Source: Shewanella atlantica (lineage in GTDB: Bacteria > Pseudomonadota > Gammaproteobacteria > Enterobacterales > Shewanellaceae). From it: a DNA stretch of 64,000 nt. Shown here piece after piece: positions 7,936 to 16,212 of the stretch. Under the pieces are notes generated by a model, which saw only the letters and a list, made by a program, of their open reading frames with translations, ran no database searches and had not been told where the DNA came from. Each line of letters begins with the position of its first letter. Positions within the stretch are counted from its first letter, which is position 1. The translations under genes were made by a program, and so were the position numbers. The stretch spans positions 62,001 to 126,000 of the forward strand of contig NZ_RXNV01000006.1 of NCBI RefSeq assembly GCF_003966265.1. Reading direction: 5' to 3'.

Positions 7936-9315
7936 TTAGGCCTCGGCTTTCGCCTTGGCTTCATCTTCACGCTTCTTGATAAAATATTCACGGGTCAGAC
8001 TAAACACCACAGGGCTTAGCAGCGCCAGCGCGATAAGGTTAGGAATAGCCATCATAGCGTTCAATGTATCGGCCAGTAACCAGATGAAGTCCAGTGAACT
8101 CACGGCGCCCAGCGGCACCACTATTATCCAAAGCACTCTGAAAGGCTTGACGGCTTTAACACCCAACAGATACTGGACACACTTCTCACTGTAGACGCTC
8201 CAACCTAAGATAGTCGTAAAGGCAAAAACTGACAGGGCTACGGCAACGACGTAGTTCCCCATTGGCAGGGCCGTCGAGAAGGCAAGCGAGGTTAGTGCAG
8301 CGCCATTCTCACCCGATGTCCAGGCTCCCGATACGATAATCGCCAGACCGGTAATACTACAGACAATTAGGGTATCGATAAATGTACCCAACATGGCAAC
8401 TAAGCCTTGAGCCACTGGATTATTGGTCTGAGCAGAGGCGTGAGCGATCGGCGCACTACCCAGACCCGCTTCATTCGAGAATACACCACGGGCCACACCA
8501 AAACGGATCGCTGCCCAAACCGCAGCACCGGCGAAGCCACCTTGCGCCGCAACCGGGTTAAATGCGCTATGCACTATCATAGCGATAGCATCAGGAATAG
8601 CGGCGGCATTAACGGCCAACACGGCCAGGCCTGCAGTAATATAAAACAGCGTCATCAAGGGAACCAGCTTACCGGCCACATCGGCAATACGCTTGATTCC
8701 ACCTACCAGCACAGCTCCTACCAACACCATCAGAACGACACCTGTCACCCAGGTCGGTACGCCGAAGTTACTGCTCAGTGCATCGGCAACCGAATTCGAC
8801 TGCACAGTATTACCGATACCGAAACCGGCAAAGGAGCCAAATAGCGCGAAAGCGGTACCCAACCAGGCCCACTTACTTCCTAGACCGTTCTTGATGTAAT
8901 ACATGGGACCACCGATGTGGTTACCATTATCATCTACTTCACGGTACTTCACCGCCAATACCGCCTCGGCAAACTTGGTTGCCATGCCGACCAGCGCCGT
9001 ACACCACATCCAAAACAGCGCGCCCGGTCCACCGATAAAGATGGCGGTAGCCACACCCGCGATATTACCCGTACCGATAGTGGCTGAGAGGGAGGTCATT
9101 AAGGCGTTAAAGGGGCTGATCTCCCCCTCCATGGTCTTATCTTTATCGGGGATCCTACCCGACCAGAGCAGTTTAAAGCCGGTTCCCAGCTTCAGGATTG
9201 GCATCAACTTCAAGCCAACCGAGAGGAACAGACCCACACCCAAGATCATGACCAGCATGGGGGTACCCCAAACGAAGCCATTGATCATACTTACAAATTC
9301 AGTAATTCCTTCCAT
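7936..9315 (-). CDS. Sodium:alanine/glycine symporter (AGCS family)
   Basis: 459 residues, the usual length for the family, with about eleven hydrophobic helices. Diagnostic stretches are SATIGTGNIAGVATAI (near residue 75), GGPGALFWMWCTALVG, the KFAEAVLAVKYR loop and GGPMYYIKNGLG. Together they identify an alanine or glycine:cation symporter (AlsT/AgcS type) of the inner membrane that imports small neutral amino acids with sodium. The C-terminal tail is charged (KKREDEAKAKAEA). Single-gene transcription unit with its own terminator. Substrate choice between alanine, glycine and glutamine cannot be read from sequence. Confidence 0.93.
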   Translation of the reverse strand: MEGITEFVSMINGFVWGTPMLVMILGVGLFLSVGLKLMPILKLGTGFKLLWSGRIPDKDKTMEGEISPFNALMTSLSATIGTGNIAGVATAIFIGGPGALFWMWCTALVGMATKFAEAVLAVKYREVDDNGNHIGGPMYYIKNGLGSKWAWLGTAFALFGSFAGFGIGNTVQSNSVADALSSNFGVPTWVTGVVLMVLVGAVLVGGIKRIADVAGKLVPLMTLFYITAGLAVLAVNAAAIPDAIAMIVHSAFNPVAAQGGFAGAAVWAAIRFGVARGVFSNEAGLGSAPIAHASAQTNNPVAQGLVAMLGTFIDTLIVCSITGLAIIVSGAWTSGENGAALTSLAFSTALPMGNYVVAVALSVFAFTTILGWSVYSEKCVQYLLGVKAVKPFRVLWIIVVPLGAVSSLDFIWLLADTLNAMMAIPNLIALALLSPVVFSLTREYFIKKREDEAKAKAEA

Positions 9316-9940
9316 TCAAACCTCGTCGACGCTTTATCATTATTGTTATATTCATTCCGTGATCTAATGCCCGGAATTTGTTGATTGCATCTCAGAGTAC
9401 AACGAAAAGTGTACAAAATGAAAGCAAGAGTAAGGTTCTGCCATTTTTTGTAGTAAATAGTTATGCTTGATAGTTGTGGTTGATAGTTATAGTTGATAGT
9501 TGTCATTAGTGGCTGATTGGTAGGGATAATTGAAAGTCTCGCCTTCATGACTACCTATAGCCTGCGGCTTGTGCCATGCAGAGATGCATAAATGTCGTGG
9601 TGGCAGGATGCCAATAAACGATCTGGATGTGCAAACACGTCTTCGACACGGTGAATAGAAACCTTAGGTTTCTGAGTATATGAACGAGAGGCATGGATAT
9701 CGCTCGAAAAGTTTCACCCTGTAAAACCTCACCATGAAACCGAAGGTCTCAGCCATGTTTACACTAGGGGAATAATCTCTTCGATTGGAGTTTATGCGTA
9801 ACGGTTAGCTAAATTTTGAAGAAATGAAGTTAAGTCTAATGCTTTAGCTTAAGAGGATTGAATTGGGGGAGGATTGATTTGGAGAGAGCACAAGCGACTA
9901 ACAGAAGGGCTAACCCGAAGTTAGCCCGACTCGACTTTTC
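9316..9940. other. Repeat-rich spacer without a gene
   Basis: It holds a 3 x 13-bp tandem repeat (TTGATAGTTRTRG type) at 9467-9505. A stretch at about 9540-9770 is rich in short inverted segments and looks like a dispersed intergenic element. No frame carries a plausible protein. Confidence 0.4.
9467..9505. repeat. 13-bp tandem repeat, three units
   Basis: Units 9467-9479, 9480-9492 and 9493-9505 start TTGATAGTT and differ only in the last four bases. They lie upstream of the AGCS symporter gene, 150-190 bases from its start. Confidence 0.8.
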
Positions 9941-10021
9941 ACATTTGCCACATTTACCACATTTACCACATTTACCATGTTTGCCATGTTTGCCATGTTT
10001 GCCATGTTTGCCATGTTTGCC
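9941..10021. repeat. 9-bp minisatellite, nine units
   Basis: Nine consecutive 9-mers: ACATTTGCC once, ACATTTACC three times, then ATGTTTGCC five times, with no gaps. Two sub-types in blocks suggest expansion by slippage in two steps. The open frame across it (Leu-Pro-His/Cys repeats) looks like a by-product of the 9-bp period, not a gene. Confidence 0.9.
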
Positions 10022-10156
10022 ATGGCAATTGCCGGCAGACAGTAACAGAGACTCTTCGCTAGCTTTTAACTAGCGTTCCAATAACTATTTACGAACTCCT
10101 CACTCGCTCCTCACTAAAAAAAGAGTTTCGCGAATGGAGAGTCGCAGAAGAGAGGA

Positions 10157-10279
10157 TTACTTTACGTTATCCAACAGGCCTCTGGATTCCTTTTTCGCAT
10201 GTTTTGCCATACGTTTCTCTTTGGCCGTTTTCTGTGGCTGTTTCTTGCCTTCTTTACGAATACTTTTACCTTTACTCAT
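10157..10279 (-). CDS. Small basic protein, 40 residues
   Basis: ATG (10277-10279) to TAA (10157-10159). The product begins MSKGKSIRKEGKKQPQKTAK and ends LLDNVK, with over a third Lys/Arg. CAGGAGC lies seven bases before the start, a strong ribosome-binding site. I recall short lysine-rich hypothetical proteins of this kind in Shewanella and related genera, without known function. The composition suits a nucleic-acid- or ribosome-associated peptide. It stands alone between repeat-rich spacers. A weak hairpin (10057-10075) lies downstream. Confidence 0.75.
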   Translation of the reverse strand: MSKGKSIRKEGKKQPQKTAKEKRMAKHAKKESRGLLDNVK

Positions 10280-10858
10280 ATCTTGCTCCTGTGAATATTT
10301 GGGCGCCTTAGCTGGGCCAATCACGTAAGCTTAGTCATCTTGAACAAGCACATTGATGTCCGGATTAAGCGAGTTTACAGGTTACAGATCAATTAGGTAT
10401 GAAATCTGATACCTCCTCGATCTTCCTACAACAGTATTATTTTAACACCTTTCGACTCCCCGCCCCACGAAGCCAATAGACCAGATAAACCTAAACAAGG
10501 CAGCCCCTAGACTTGGATAATCTATAGCCAGTTTTGAGGTGGTGCCAAGTGGTGAAGTCAAAGTCGAACTGACACGATGAGAGCCACAATGATGTAGAGA
10601 TTGTTATCTTCGATTTGGAATGTTGAGAAAGCCTACTGGTATTGCTTAAGGTGGATTAACAAAAAATAGATTAGTAAGTGCCTGCTAACTCCAGAAGTTT
10701 CGATTAAAGAGCATCCACCCAACCGAATACTTATTTTAAGTGTGATCTGACCTCATAAACTCGCTGTATTTTTGATTTGGATTAAGTAACCAGTAGATAG
10801 CTCAATAACATAGCTAAAATTTGAGCGATAATGTTCAGCCACGGAGAGATAACTTTAG
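10280..10858. other. Spacer without recognisable feature
   Basis: About 580 bases between the small basic gene and the lipoprotein gene. No open frame with gene-like features, no strong hairpin and no repeat seen. Confidence 0.4.
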
Positions 10859-10867
10859 GTGACAAAA

Positions 10868-12295
10868 ATGACAAAAATAACTCGCTTAATTATGATATGG
10901 ATAGCCATAACCATGATGGGTGGTTGCGCAGTAAATGCTTCTAAAGACATGGGGCAAGAATTTAGGGCAAGTGAATCATCGCTCTTAGACAGTACTAAAG
11001 CAAAATTACTTTTATGGCGTAATGCTCGATTTATAAATGGCGGTGTCTACTCTGCTTTTTTCATCAATGACCAAAGAGTTGCAGAGTTTCGTAGCGGTTT
11101 GGTTGAAGTAGAATTAGAGCCAGGCAGTCACACAATTACCTTCGTTATACCATCCAACTACGTTGAATTATCTCAGACACCATCAGAAATAACTGACAGT
11201 CAATTTGTTTGTAACCTCAAGGCTGATTTTGACGCTGGAAATGTCTATAGCCTTTATTTTGATGAATCCCTCAGAAACCCAAACTTACCACGTGGCTGCC
11301 GTAGGTTAAGCGGGATTATTGATGGTGTCCATCCAGATGCTTATGGACAGACCGTCTATCAAACCGATGTGGCACTCATTATGAAACCTAGTGAAGTAAT
11401 TGAGCATGCTAGACAGGAAAAGGCCACGTCGATTTCAGAGAAATCACATATTGAAAAAATTGCAGCAGTTACCAGCACCACCGGGGTAAGTACTAATAAC
11501 ATTGGGGTAACCACTGAGCTAGTCTCCCCTCTTACAAATGATACAGACCCAAGCACCGGTACAACTTTTAAAAGTGAATCACATCTGCCAGCAAGTGCGA
11601 CACCGGACATATCAACCAAACCAACATCTTCACAGGGGAAGCATGAGCCTGTCGCTGCGCCAGAGAGTACAAAAGAACCAGAGAAAACTAAGCAACCAGC
11701 AAACTTAGCACCTGTTGTGGACTCTAATTCCATTACTGACGGCGGATACCAATGGAAGCAAACCCAAACGGAACTGAATAAACTCCCCGAAGTTCTTCGC
11801 GGAGGGTACCAATTATACAATGAGCTATTTTTCTATCCGGAAGGATACTTTTTACGCTTATCTTGGCGCTTGAATCCAAACAGCAACAAACAGGAAAATG
11901 GGTCGATAAAGAGTGGAGCTTGGAAAGTTAACAGCGATAAGCTGCGTACTCAAGAATACCTTTGGTCTCGTGGTAATCGATATGCGTATCGTGAAAATGT
12001 TTATCAAATAAATTCTGACCAGCTAGTACTCATATCCAATACTGTCTACCATATCGCTGATACTTCTAGTGGCAGTATAGGTCAGGCTGAAAAATACCCG
12101 AATGATAAGAATATCTGGGTAGCGACTAAAGGGGATGGTCCACGATTGTTCCACGAATATCTAAATGGTGAATTCAGTCAATACATAGGCGAAGAGACAC
12201 GCAGACGTCTTAGTATTGAGCATGCAAAAGAAAAAGCGATCAGTCCGACTAAGTGGAAAGGGGACAACGCGATTCAACCTTGGGAAAACAGATAA
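10868..12295 (+). CDS. Lipoprotein with DUF2846-like N-terminal domain
   Basis: 475 residues from ATG 10868, preceded by AGGTGA at five bases. A GTG at 10859 with GGAGAG further upstream is an alternative start. The lipobox MMGGC puts the lipidated Cys at residue 20. Residues about 35-155 (LLLWRNARF, VYSAFFINDQRVAEFRSG, VELEPGSHTI) resemble DUF2846 lipoproteins. Residues about 175-300 are a Thr/Ser/Pro/Glu-rich linker (KEPEKTKQPANLAP). The last ~170 residues form a second domain (LFFYPEGYFLRLSW, IKSGAWKVNSD) that I do not recognise. Base composition is AT-richer than the arsenic or MSHA genes, compatible with transfer. Function unknown. Confidence 0.7.
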   Translation: MTKITRLIMIWIAITMMGGCAVNASKDMGQEFRASESSLLDSTKAKLLLWRNARFINGGVYSAFFINDQRVAEFRSGLVEVELEPGSHTITFVIPSNYVELSQTPSEITDSQFVCNLKADFDAGNVYSLYFDESLRNPNLPRGCRRLSGIIDGVHPDAYGQTVYQTDVALIMKPSEVIEHARQEKATSISEKSHIEKIAAVTSTTGVSTNNIGVTTELVSPLTNDTDPSTGTTFKSESHLPASATPDISTKPTSSQGKHEPVAAPESTKEPEKTKQPANLAPVVDSNSITDGGYQWKQTQTELNKLPEVLRGGYQLYNELFFYPEGYFLRLSWRLNPNSNKQENGSIKSGAWKVNSDKLRTQEYLWSRGNRYAYRENVYQINSDQLVLISNTVYHIADTSSGSIGQAEKYPNDKNIWVATKGDGPRLFHEYLNGEFSQYIGEETRRRLSIEHAKEKAISPTKWKGDNAIQPWENR

Positions 12296-12328
12296 CTGTG
12301 GCAGTTTATTTCGGCTGATAGCAATCAT

Positions 12329-12353
12329 AGACATTCCGCACTCCGGAATGTCT
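12329..12353 (+). terminator. Hairpin after the lipoprotein gene
   Basis: AGACATTCCG (12329-12338), loop of five, CGGAATGTCT (12344-12353): a perfect 10-bp stem 34 bases after the stop. The T run follows only about ten bases later, so terminator strength is uncertain. Confidence 0.6.
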
Positions 12354-12787
12354 ACAGCTCTGCTTTTTGTCACATACGTGACCACATTCAATCATTGCAA
12401 GGTGATCACTGCTAGCTTTTCATAACTTAAGCATTTCACAAGTATTTGCTTGTCCTTTCTCCTTCAATATTTCAATACATTGATCGTTAGGATGATAATG
12501 ATTAATCCAAAAATAATTTCTAACAAATAATCTGTAAATTTCTGTACATCTTTCTAAATTAAATCAATTAAAACCAGTACTCAAACCCATAAATATAGTT
12601 TTTTATACTGTTATAAGCACTAATTACAAAATAAAAACGGGCCAATATGTTGCTAACTAAAAACAAACAATCTTTCTGACCACACTTACAATTAATGTAA
12701 CTTTAAATCAACGTTTTAGCTTTAAATAATTACCATGTCGGTCTAGAATCGATATACTCCAAAAGGAGTATTAGCTGGAGGCTAAAC
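12354..12787. other. AT-rich spacer upstream of the diguanylate cyclase
   Basis: Very AT-rich, with no gene. A hairpin ATACTCC-AAAA-GGAGTAT ends about 18 bases before the GGDEF start. The right arm contains GGAG, but the functional ribosome site is GGAGG closer to the ATG. The hairpin could affect translation or mRNA stability. Confidence 0.4.
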
Positions 12788-14665
12788 ATGTTTTTTTTAC
12801 TGATGAAAAAGTGGCTGACTTGGTTGGGCTGCGTACTTTTCGTTTTTAGTACAAATGGATTTGCTAGTGATACGTTAACTGAATTAGAACGTGCAGCCAA
12901 AGCGGTTAGCCCGGCTGACGGTATCGAGTTGTTGAATAAGTTTGATCTAAAAAACAGCAAACTTGAAGCAGAGCAACAAGCTAAAGTGCACTTTCTCTAT
13001 GGCCAGCTTTATGAGAAAACCCGTCAACTCGATCAATCAATCGACAGTTATGACAAAGGCATTGAATTAGTTAGATACCTGCCGATTACTGATGTGCTTA
13101 TCGATAGTCATTTAGAACGTTCATTTGCGATATATTTGCAATCCAACGACCCAGCGGCATATTGCATCGATAGAAAAAAAGCCCTTGTTTATGCTCGCCA
13201 ACACCACAATTCCGAATTACTTGCTAAGACCTTAACTCAAAATGCTTTTTGCTTTATCGAACCCACTTCGATACCTAAAGGGATTGCCTTGCTCGATGAA
13301 GCTATGGCCATTGTCGATAAAAACAACCTTAATGCAAACCGTAAAGCGCTGATTTATAACGCAACAGGTAGCTTATATCGCAAAGCTGGACTACATCGAC
13401 GTGGTTATGACAGTTTTGAAAAAGCTTATCAAACATGGCAAAGCATTAATGACATTGAAGACATGTTTAATATGCAATACAACATGTTAAGTGAGGCGAT
13501 TAGTCTAGGGCATTGGGATAAGGCAAATCAAAGTGTTAAAGCACAATTTTCTTTGGCAGGCATATCTACAGGCGATAATGATATGTTGTTTTTTTCGCAC
13601 TTAAATGCTGGTCGTGTAGCATTGCGAACGTATGATTATGATAAGGCTGTTTTTCATTTAGAAAAGGCTGTTTCACTTAATCATACAACTCAAGAAAAAT
13701 ATTTTATTAGCAGTAACTACCTCTATTTAGGCCTAGCTTATATGCGAAGTGGTGAGGCTGTAAAAGCCGCTGATATGGCGCGAATCTTTAAACAAGATAA
13801 GAGCTTTGCTGCAAACCAAAAAGCGATGTTGCTCCAAGCTGATGCCATCATTGCACTTGATGATCATGACCCTGTTAGTGCTCTGAATAAGCTATTTCAA
13901 GTGATAGATATAGAAAGAGAGATTAACCAAAGTGTGATTGATAATGAGGTGATCAGGTCATCGCTCGATCATAACTCTGCATTGGCTGAGTTTGAAAATG
14001 AACTGCTGGGTAATCGTTTAGCCATTAATGAGTTGAGTTTAGCTTCTGTCAAAGATAAAGAGCGGATTAATGAGCTTAAGTTGAGTTTGTTTTTTGTTGT
14101 CGTCACCGTGCTATTTTGCATTGTACTACTTTTACTAATCTCACGTAGAACGCTTAAAGTGCGTGCGCAAACCGACTTTTTAACTGGGCTTGCCAATAGG
14201 GGACATACCTTCAAAAAAGGCCAAAAAATCATTGGGAAAACCATTAAAAAGCAACAACCAGCGTCAGTAATTATGTTTGATATTGATAACTTTAAATCTA
14301 TTAATGATCGTTATGGACATCATATCGGTGATTTAGCGATAAAAGCGGTCTCCAAACGAGCCAGAAGATGGCTTAAGAAGCATGATTTAGTGGGCAGGAT
14401 CGGCGGTGAAGAGTTTTTAATTGTGCTTGAAAACACCCCACAAACAGAAGCTTATAATATTGCAGACCGACTTAGACAAAGCATAGAGGAACAATTTTTT
14501 CAATTTGATGATGTGACTATCGAGTTTACCATTAGTTTAGGTGTCGCAACGTTAAATGAACATACAACAACCTTATTAGGGCTGATGAAACAAGCGGATG
14601 ATGCGCTGTATCGAGCGAAATTCTCAGGTAAAAATAAGGTTTATTTAGCGGCTGAATGTGCTTAA
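12788..14665 (+). CDS. TPR-GGDEF diguanylate cyclase, membrane-anchored
   Basis: 625 residues. A signal or anchor helix (residues 5-28) precedes a region of tetratricopeptide-like helices (about 30-420; e.g. VHFLYGQLYEKTRQLDQSID). Then come a transmembrane helix (about 430-452) and a GGDEF domain (460-620). The domain has DFLTGLANRG, MFDIDNFKSINDRYGH and the active-site GGEEF at 539-543, so cyclic di-GMP synthesis is expected. The inhibitory site position five residues before GGEEF reads KKHD instead of RxxD, so product inhibition may be lost. The TPR part would be periplasmic. Strong GGAGG before the ATG. AT-rich, like its lipoprotein neighbour. The MshE c-di-GMP-binding motif in the MSHA locus makes pilus control a possible target. 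Confidence 0.9.
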   Translation: MFFLLMKKWLTWLGCVLFVFSTNGFASDTLTELERAAKAVSPADGIELLNKFDLKNSKLEAEQQAKVHFLYGQLYEKTRQLDQSIDSYDKGIELVRYLPITDVLIDSHLERSFAIYLQSNDPAAYCIDRKKALVYARQHHNSELLAKTLTQNAFCFIEPTSIPKGIALLDEAMAIVDKNNLNANRKALIYNATGSLYRKAGLHRRGYDSFEKAYQTWQSINDIEDMFNMQYNMLSEAISLGHWDKANQSVKAQFSLAGISTGDNDMLFFSHLNAGRVALRTYDYDKAVFHLEKAVSLNHTTQEKYFISSNYLYLGLAYMRSGEAVKAADMARIFKQDKSFAANQKAMLLQADAIIALDDHDPVSALNKLFQVIDIEREINQSVIDNEVIRSSLDHNSALAEFENELLGNRLAINELSLASVKDKERINELKLSLFFVVVTVLFCIVLLLLISRRTLKVRAQTDFLTGLANRGHTFKKGQKIIGKTIKKQQPASVIMFDIDNFKSINDRYGHHIGDLAIKAVSKRARRWLKKHDLVGRIGGEEFLIVLENTPQTEAYNIADRLRQSIEEQFFQFDDVTIEFTISLGVATLNEHTTTLLGLMKQADDALYRAKFSGKNKVYLAAECA

Positions 14666-14850
14666 TGCATTCGAATTAAGCCGAGTTGAGATGTCTTGGT
14701 TCAGTAAGGCTCTACTTACTGGCTCAAAAGCATGCGCATTAAGGCTATTAGCTAGATCATATTTTGCATTTCGCTGCATAACCATGAAGGTACAAGCTTC
14801 AACAAGCTAGCTAACTTAGCCTAAACCAAAAATGGAAAACAAGTTCATTG

Positions 14851-15342
14851 CTAACTTGTAGAACCCTTTTCTTTCGTTTCCAACGTTTTTTGCATTGGAA
14901 CACAATCTAAGCTTATGCCTCTCGGTGAGTGGTAAGTTGAGATCTCATCACCTATAAACCCGCATCGACGATAGAATGAAGCCGCATTGAGCGTAGACTC
15001 AAGTTTTAATGAACTAAGCCCCTTCTCTAAAGCCAGGCTTTCAAGAAAGGCAACCATCAATCTGGCAGCACCTTTACCGAAAAACTCAGGCTCAACGAAA
15101 ATAGCATCTAGCATCCCGGTTTCAATCGTTAACTTGCCACTCCCTATTACCTGCCCATCACTCTCTGAGACATAAAATGAGTTTACGATATCGGTAATTA
15201 AACTCTCTGACACGCCACCTTTCGTCCAAAGTGATAGTTGCTCCGCACTATAATATCCCGAACACTCTTCAAGAATAGCCCGGCTTCTCAGATCATAAAC
15301 AGCTTGAGCATCACTCTCAACCGCCTTTCTAATCAAAACCAT
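14851..15342 (-). CDS. GNAT-family N-acetyltransferase
   Basis: 163 residues from ATG 15342, preceded by AAGGTGG. The fold shows IRKAVESDAQAVYDL at the start, the GSGKLTIETGMLDAIFVEPEFFGKGAARLM acetyl-CoA pyrophosphate-binding segment (about residues 85-115; written here as two joined motifs, GKGA being the loop), and the closing LNAASFYRRCGF motif. Small-molecule or protein acetylation is expected; the substrate is unknown. Stand-alone gene. Confidence 0.88.
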   Translation of the reverse strand: MVLIRKAVESDAQAVYDLRSRAILEECSGYYSAEQLSLWTKGGVSESLITDIVNSFYVSESDGQVIGSGKLTIETGMLDAIFVEPEFFGKGAARLMVAFLESLALEKGLSSLKLESTLNAASFYRRCGFIGDEISTYHSPRGISLDCVPMQKTLETKEKGSTS

Positions 15343-15472
15343 CAAACCACCTTATGCTCGATATGGCCCATATTGCCCGCCTAAGCGGTGCAATAATGTT
15401 TGGTTATAATTAGCGAGGAACGAGCGTAAACCAAGCGTTTTACATCCGTTTTTGAGGTGTTTTCTAGATAGA

Positions 15473-15829
15473 TTATGCTCCCAATTGATAAATAACTGCG
15501 GCACAACTAAATACAAATATAACAATAGACAATATCAATAGAACCTTGCCATAAGTAATTGCCTTTGATCCTTTATGTACGCTCCAATTACTCAACACAT
15601 ATGTATTTGGCGCTGGATATTGAGACACATAAATTGCCTTTATGGCATTCAAGATAGAAGTAAAACTGAATGTAACTATGGTGATCCATGATAGTGAAGT
15701 TATCACTGGCCACACTTGATCAAAAGGCAACAAAAACAATGAAATGGCAACAACAAAGAATATAGATGAAATTACAATTAAATAGCGAGTCACTGAAATA
15801 ACTTTATATTCTGAATGTGATACTTTCAT
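15473..15829 (-). CDS. Small membrane protein of unknown function
   Basis: 118 residues with three predicted transmembrane helices (about 15-35, 38-62 and 92-114). A short hydrophilic loop (YPAPNTYVLSNWSVHKGSK) lies before the last one. No family recognised. AT-rich. It sits between the acetyltransferase and a dispersed repeat and looks like a single gene. The start is ATG 15829, with only a weak ribosome-binding site. Confidence 0.5.
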   Translation of the reverse strand: MKVSHSEYKVISVTRYLIVISSIFFVVAISLFLLPFDQVWPVITSLSWITIVTFSFTSILNAIKAIYVSQYPAPNTYVLSNWSVHKGSKAITYGKVLLILSIVIFVFSCAAVIYQLGA

Positions 15830-15912
15830 AGCTACCTACAGCTTATTAAGCATGAATTAAGACAAATACTCCATATACTGTAGTTCTGGTCGCGGAGCAC
15901 AACTTATTCACA

Positions 15913-16190
15913 ATGATTTTAGTAACCTATCAGTATGCTTTCAATGAAGCAATTACCACTTTTCCTAGAAAAATCGAGAGTTCAAATAATCGAAGAGAGA
16001 AACTTTTTGTAAGTCATCCGGTGGAAGTGAGATCGAGGACTTCGATTTCAGGGATGAAATCGCAGAGCGCCCAAGGATGGGTTTACAGCGTACCGAGAGA
16101 TTACTTACACATAAGCACGCTGCAAGCGATAGATCCCCATGAAGGTTCGACCTTCAACAAACCTGCCAGACGCAAAAACAAAAAACGCTA
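15913..16190. repeat. Probable dispersed intergenic repeat element
   Basis: A GC-richer block in an AT-rich spacer. It contains inverted short words such as GAGGACTTCGATTTC with GGGATGAAATCGCAGAG, and GAAGGTTCGACCTTC. An open frame crosses it but has no ribosome-binding site or protein-like features. The look is that of multi-copy intergenic elements in Shewanella genomes, from memory. A second block at 9540-9770 is similar in style. Confidence 0.4.
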
Positions 16191-16210
16191 CCGGCCTTCA
16201 TTCCAAGGCC
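16172..16210 (-). terminator. Terminator of the arsenic operon
   Basis: GGCCTT (16193-16198), loop CATTCC, AAGGCC (16205-16210). On the minus strand it is followed by GGTAGCG and two T runs (16174-16186). It lies directly after the arsJ stop. Confidence 0.8.
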
Positions 16211-16212
16211 GC

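Noticed and set aside
8407..8844. 145-codon plus-strand frame inside the AGCS symporter
   Set aside because: Antisense of a well-supported membrane transporter; His/Gln/Arg-rich product without family resemblance.
9858..10073. Open frame with Leu-Pro-His and Leu-Pro-Cys repeats
   Set aside because: It is a translation of the 9-bp minisatellite. No ribosome-binding site and no protein-like sequence on either side of the repeat.
10741..10757. CRP-like site TGTGATCTGACC before the lipoprotein
   Set aside because: The second half-site does not match; no symmetry.
11359..11820. 153-codon antisense frame inside the lipoprotein gene
   Set aside because: It mirrors the Thr/Pro/Glu-rich linker of the sense gene; composition is an artefact of codon bias.
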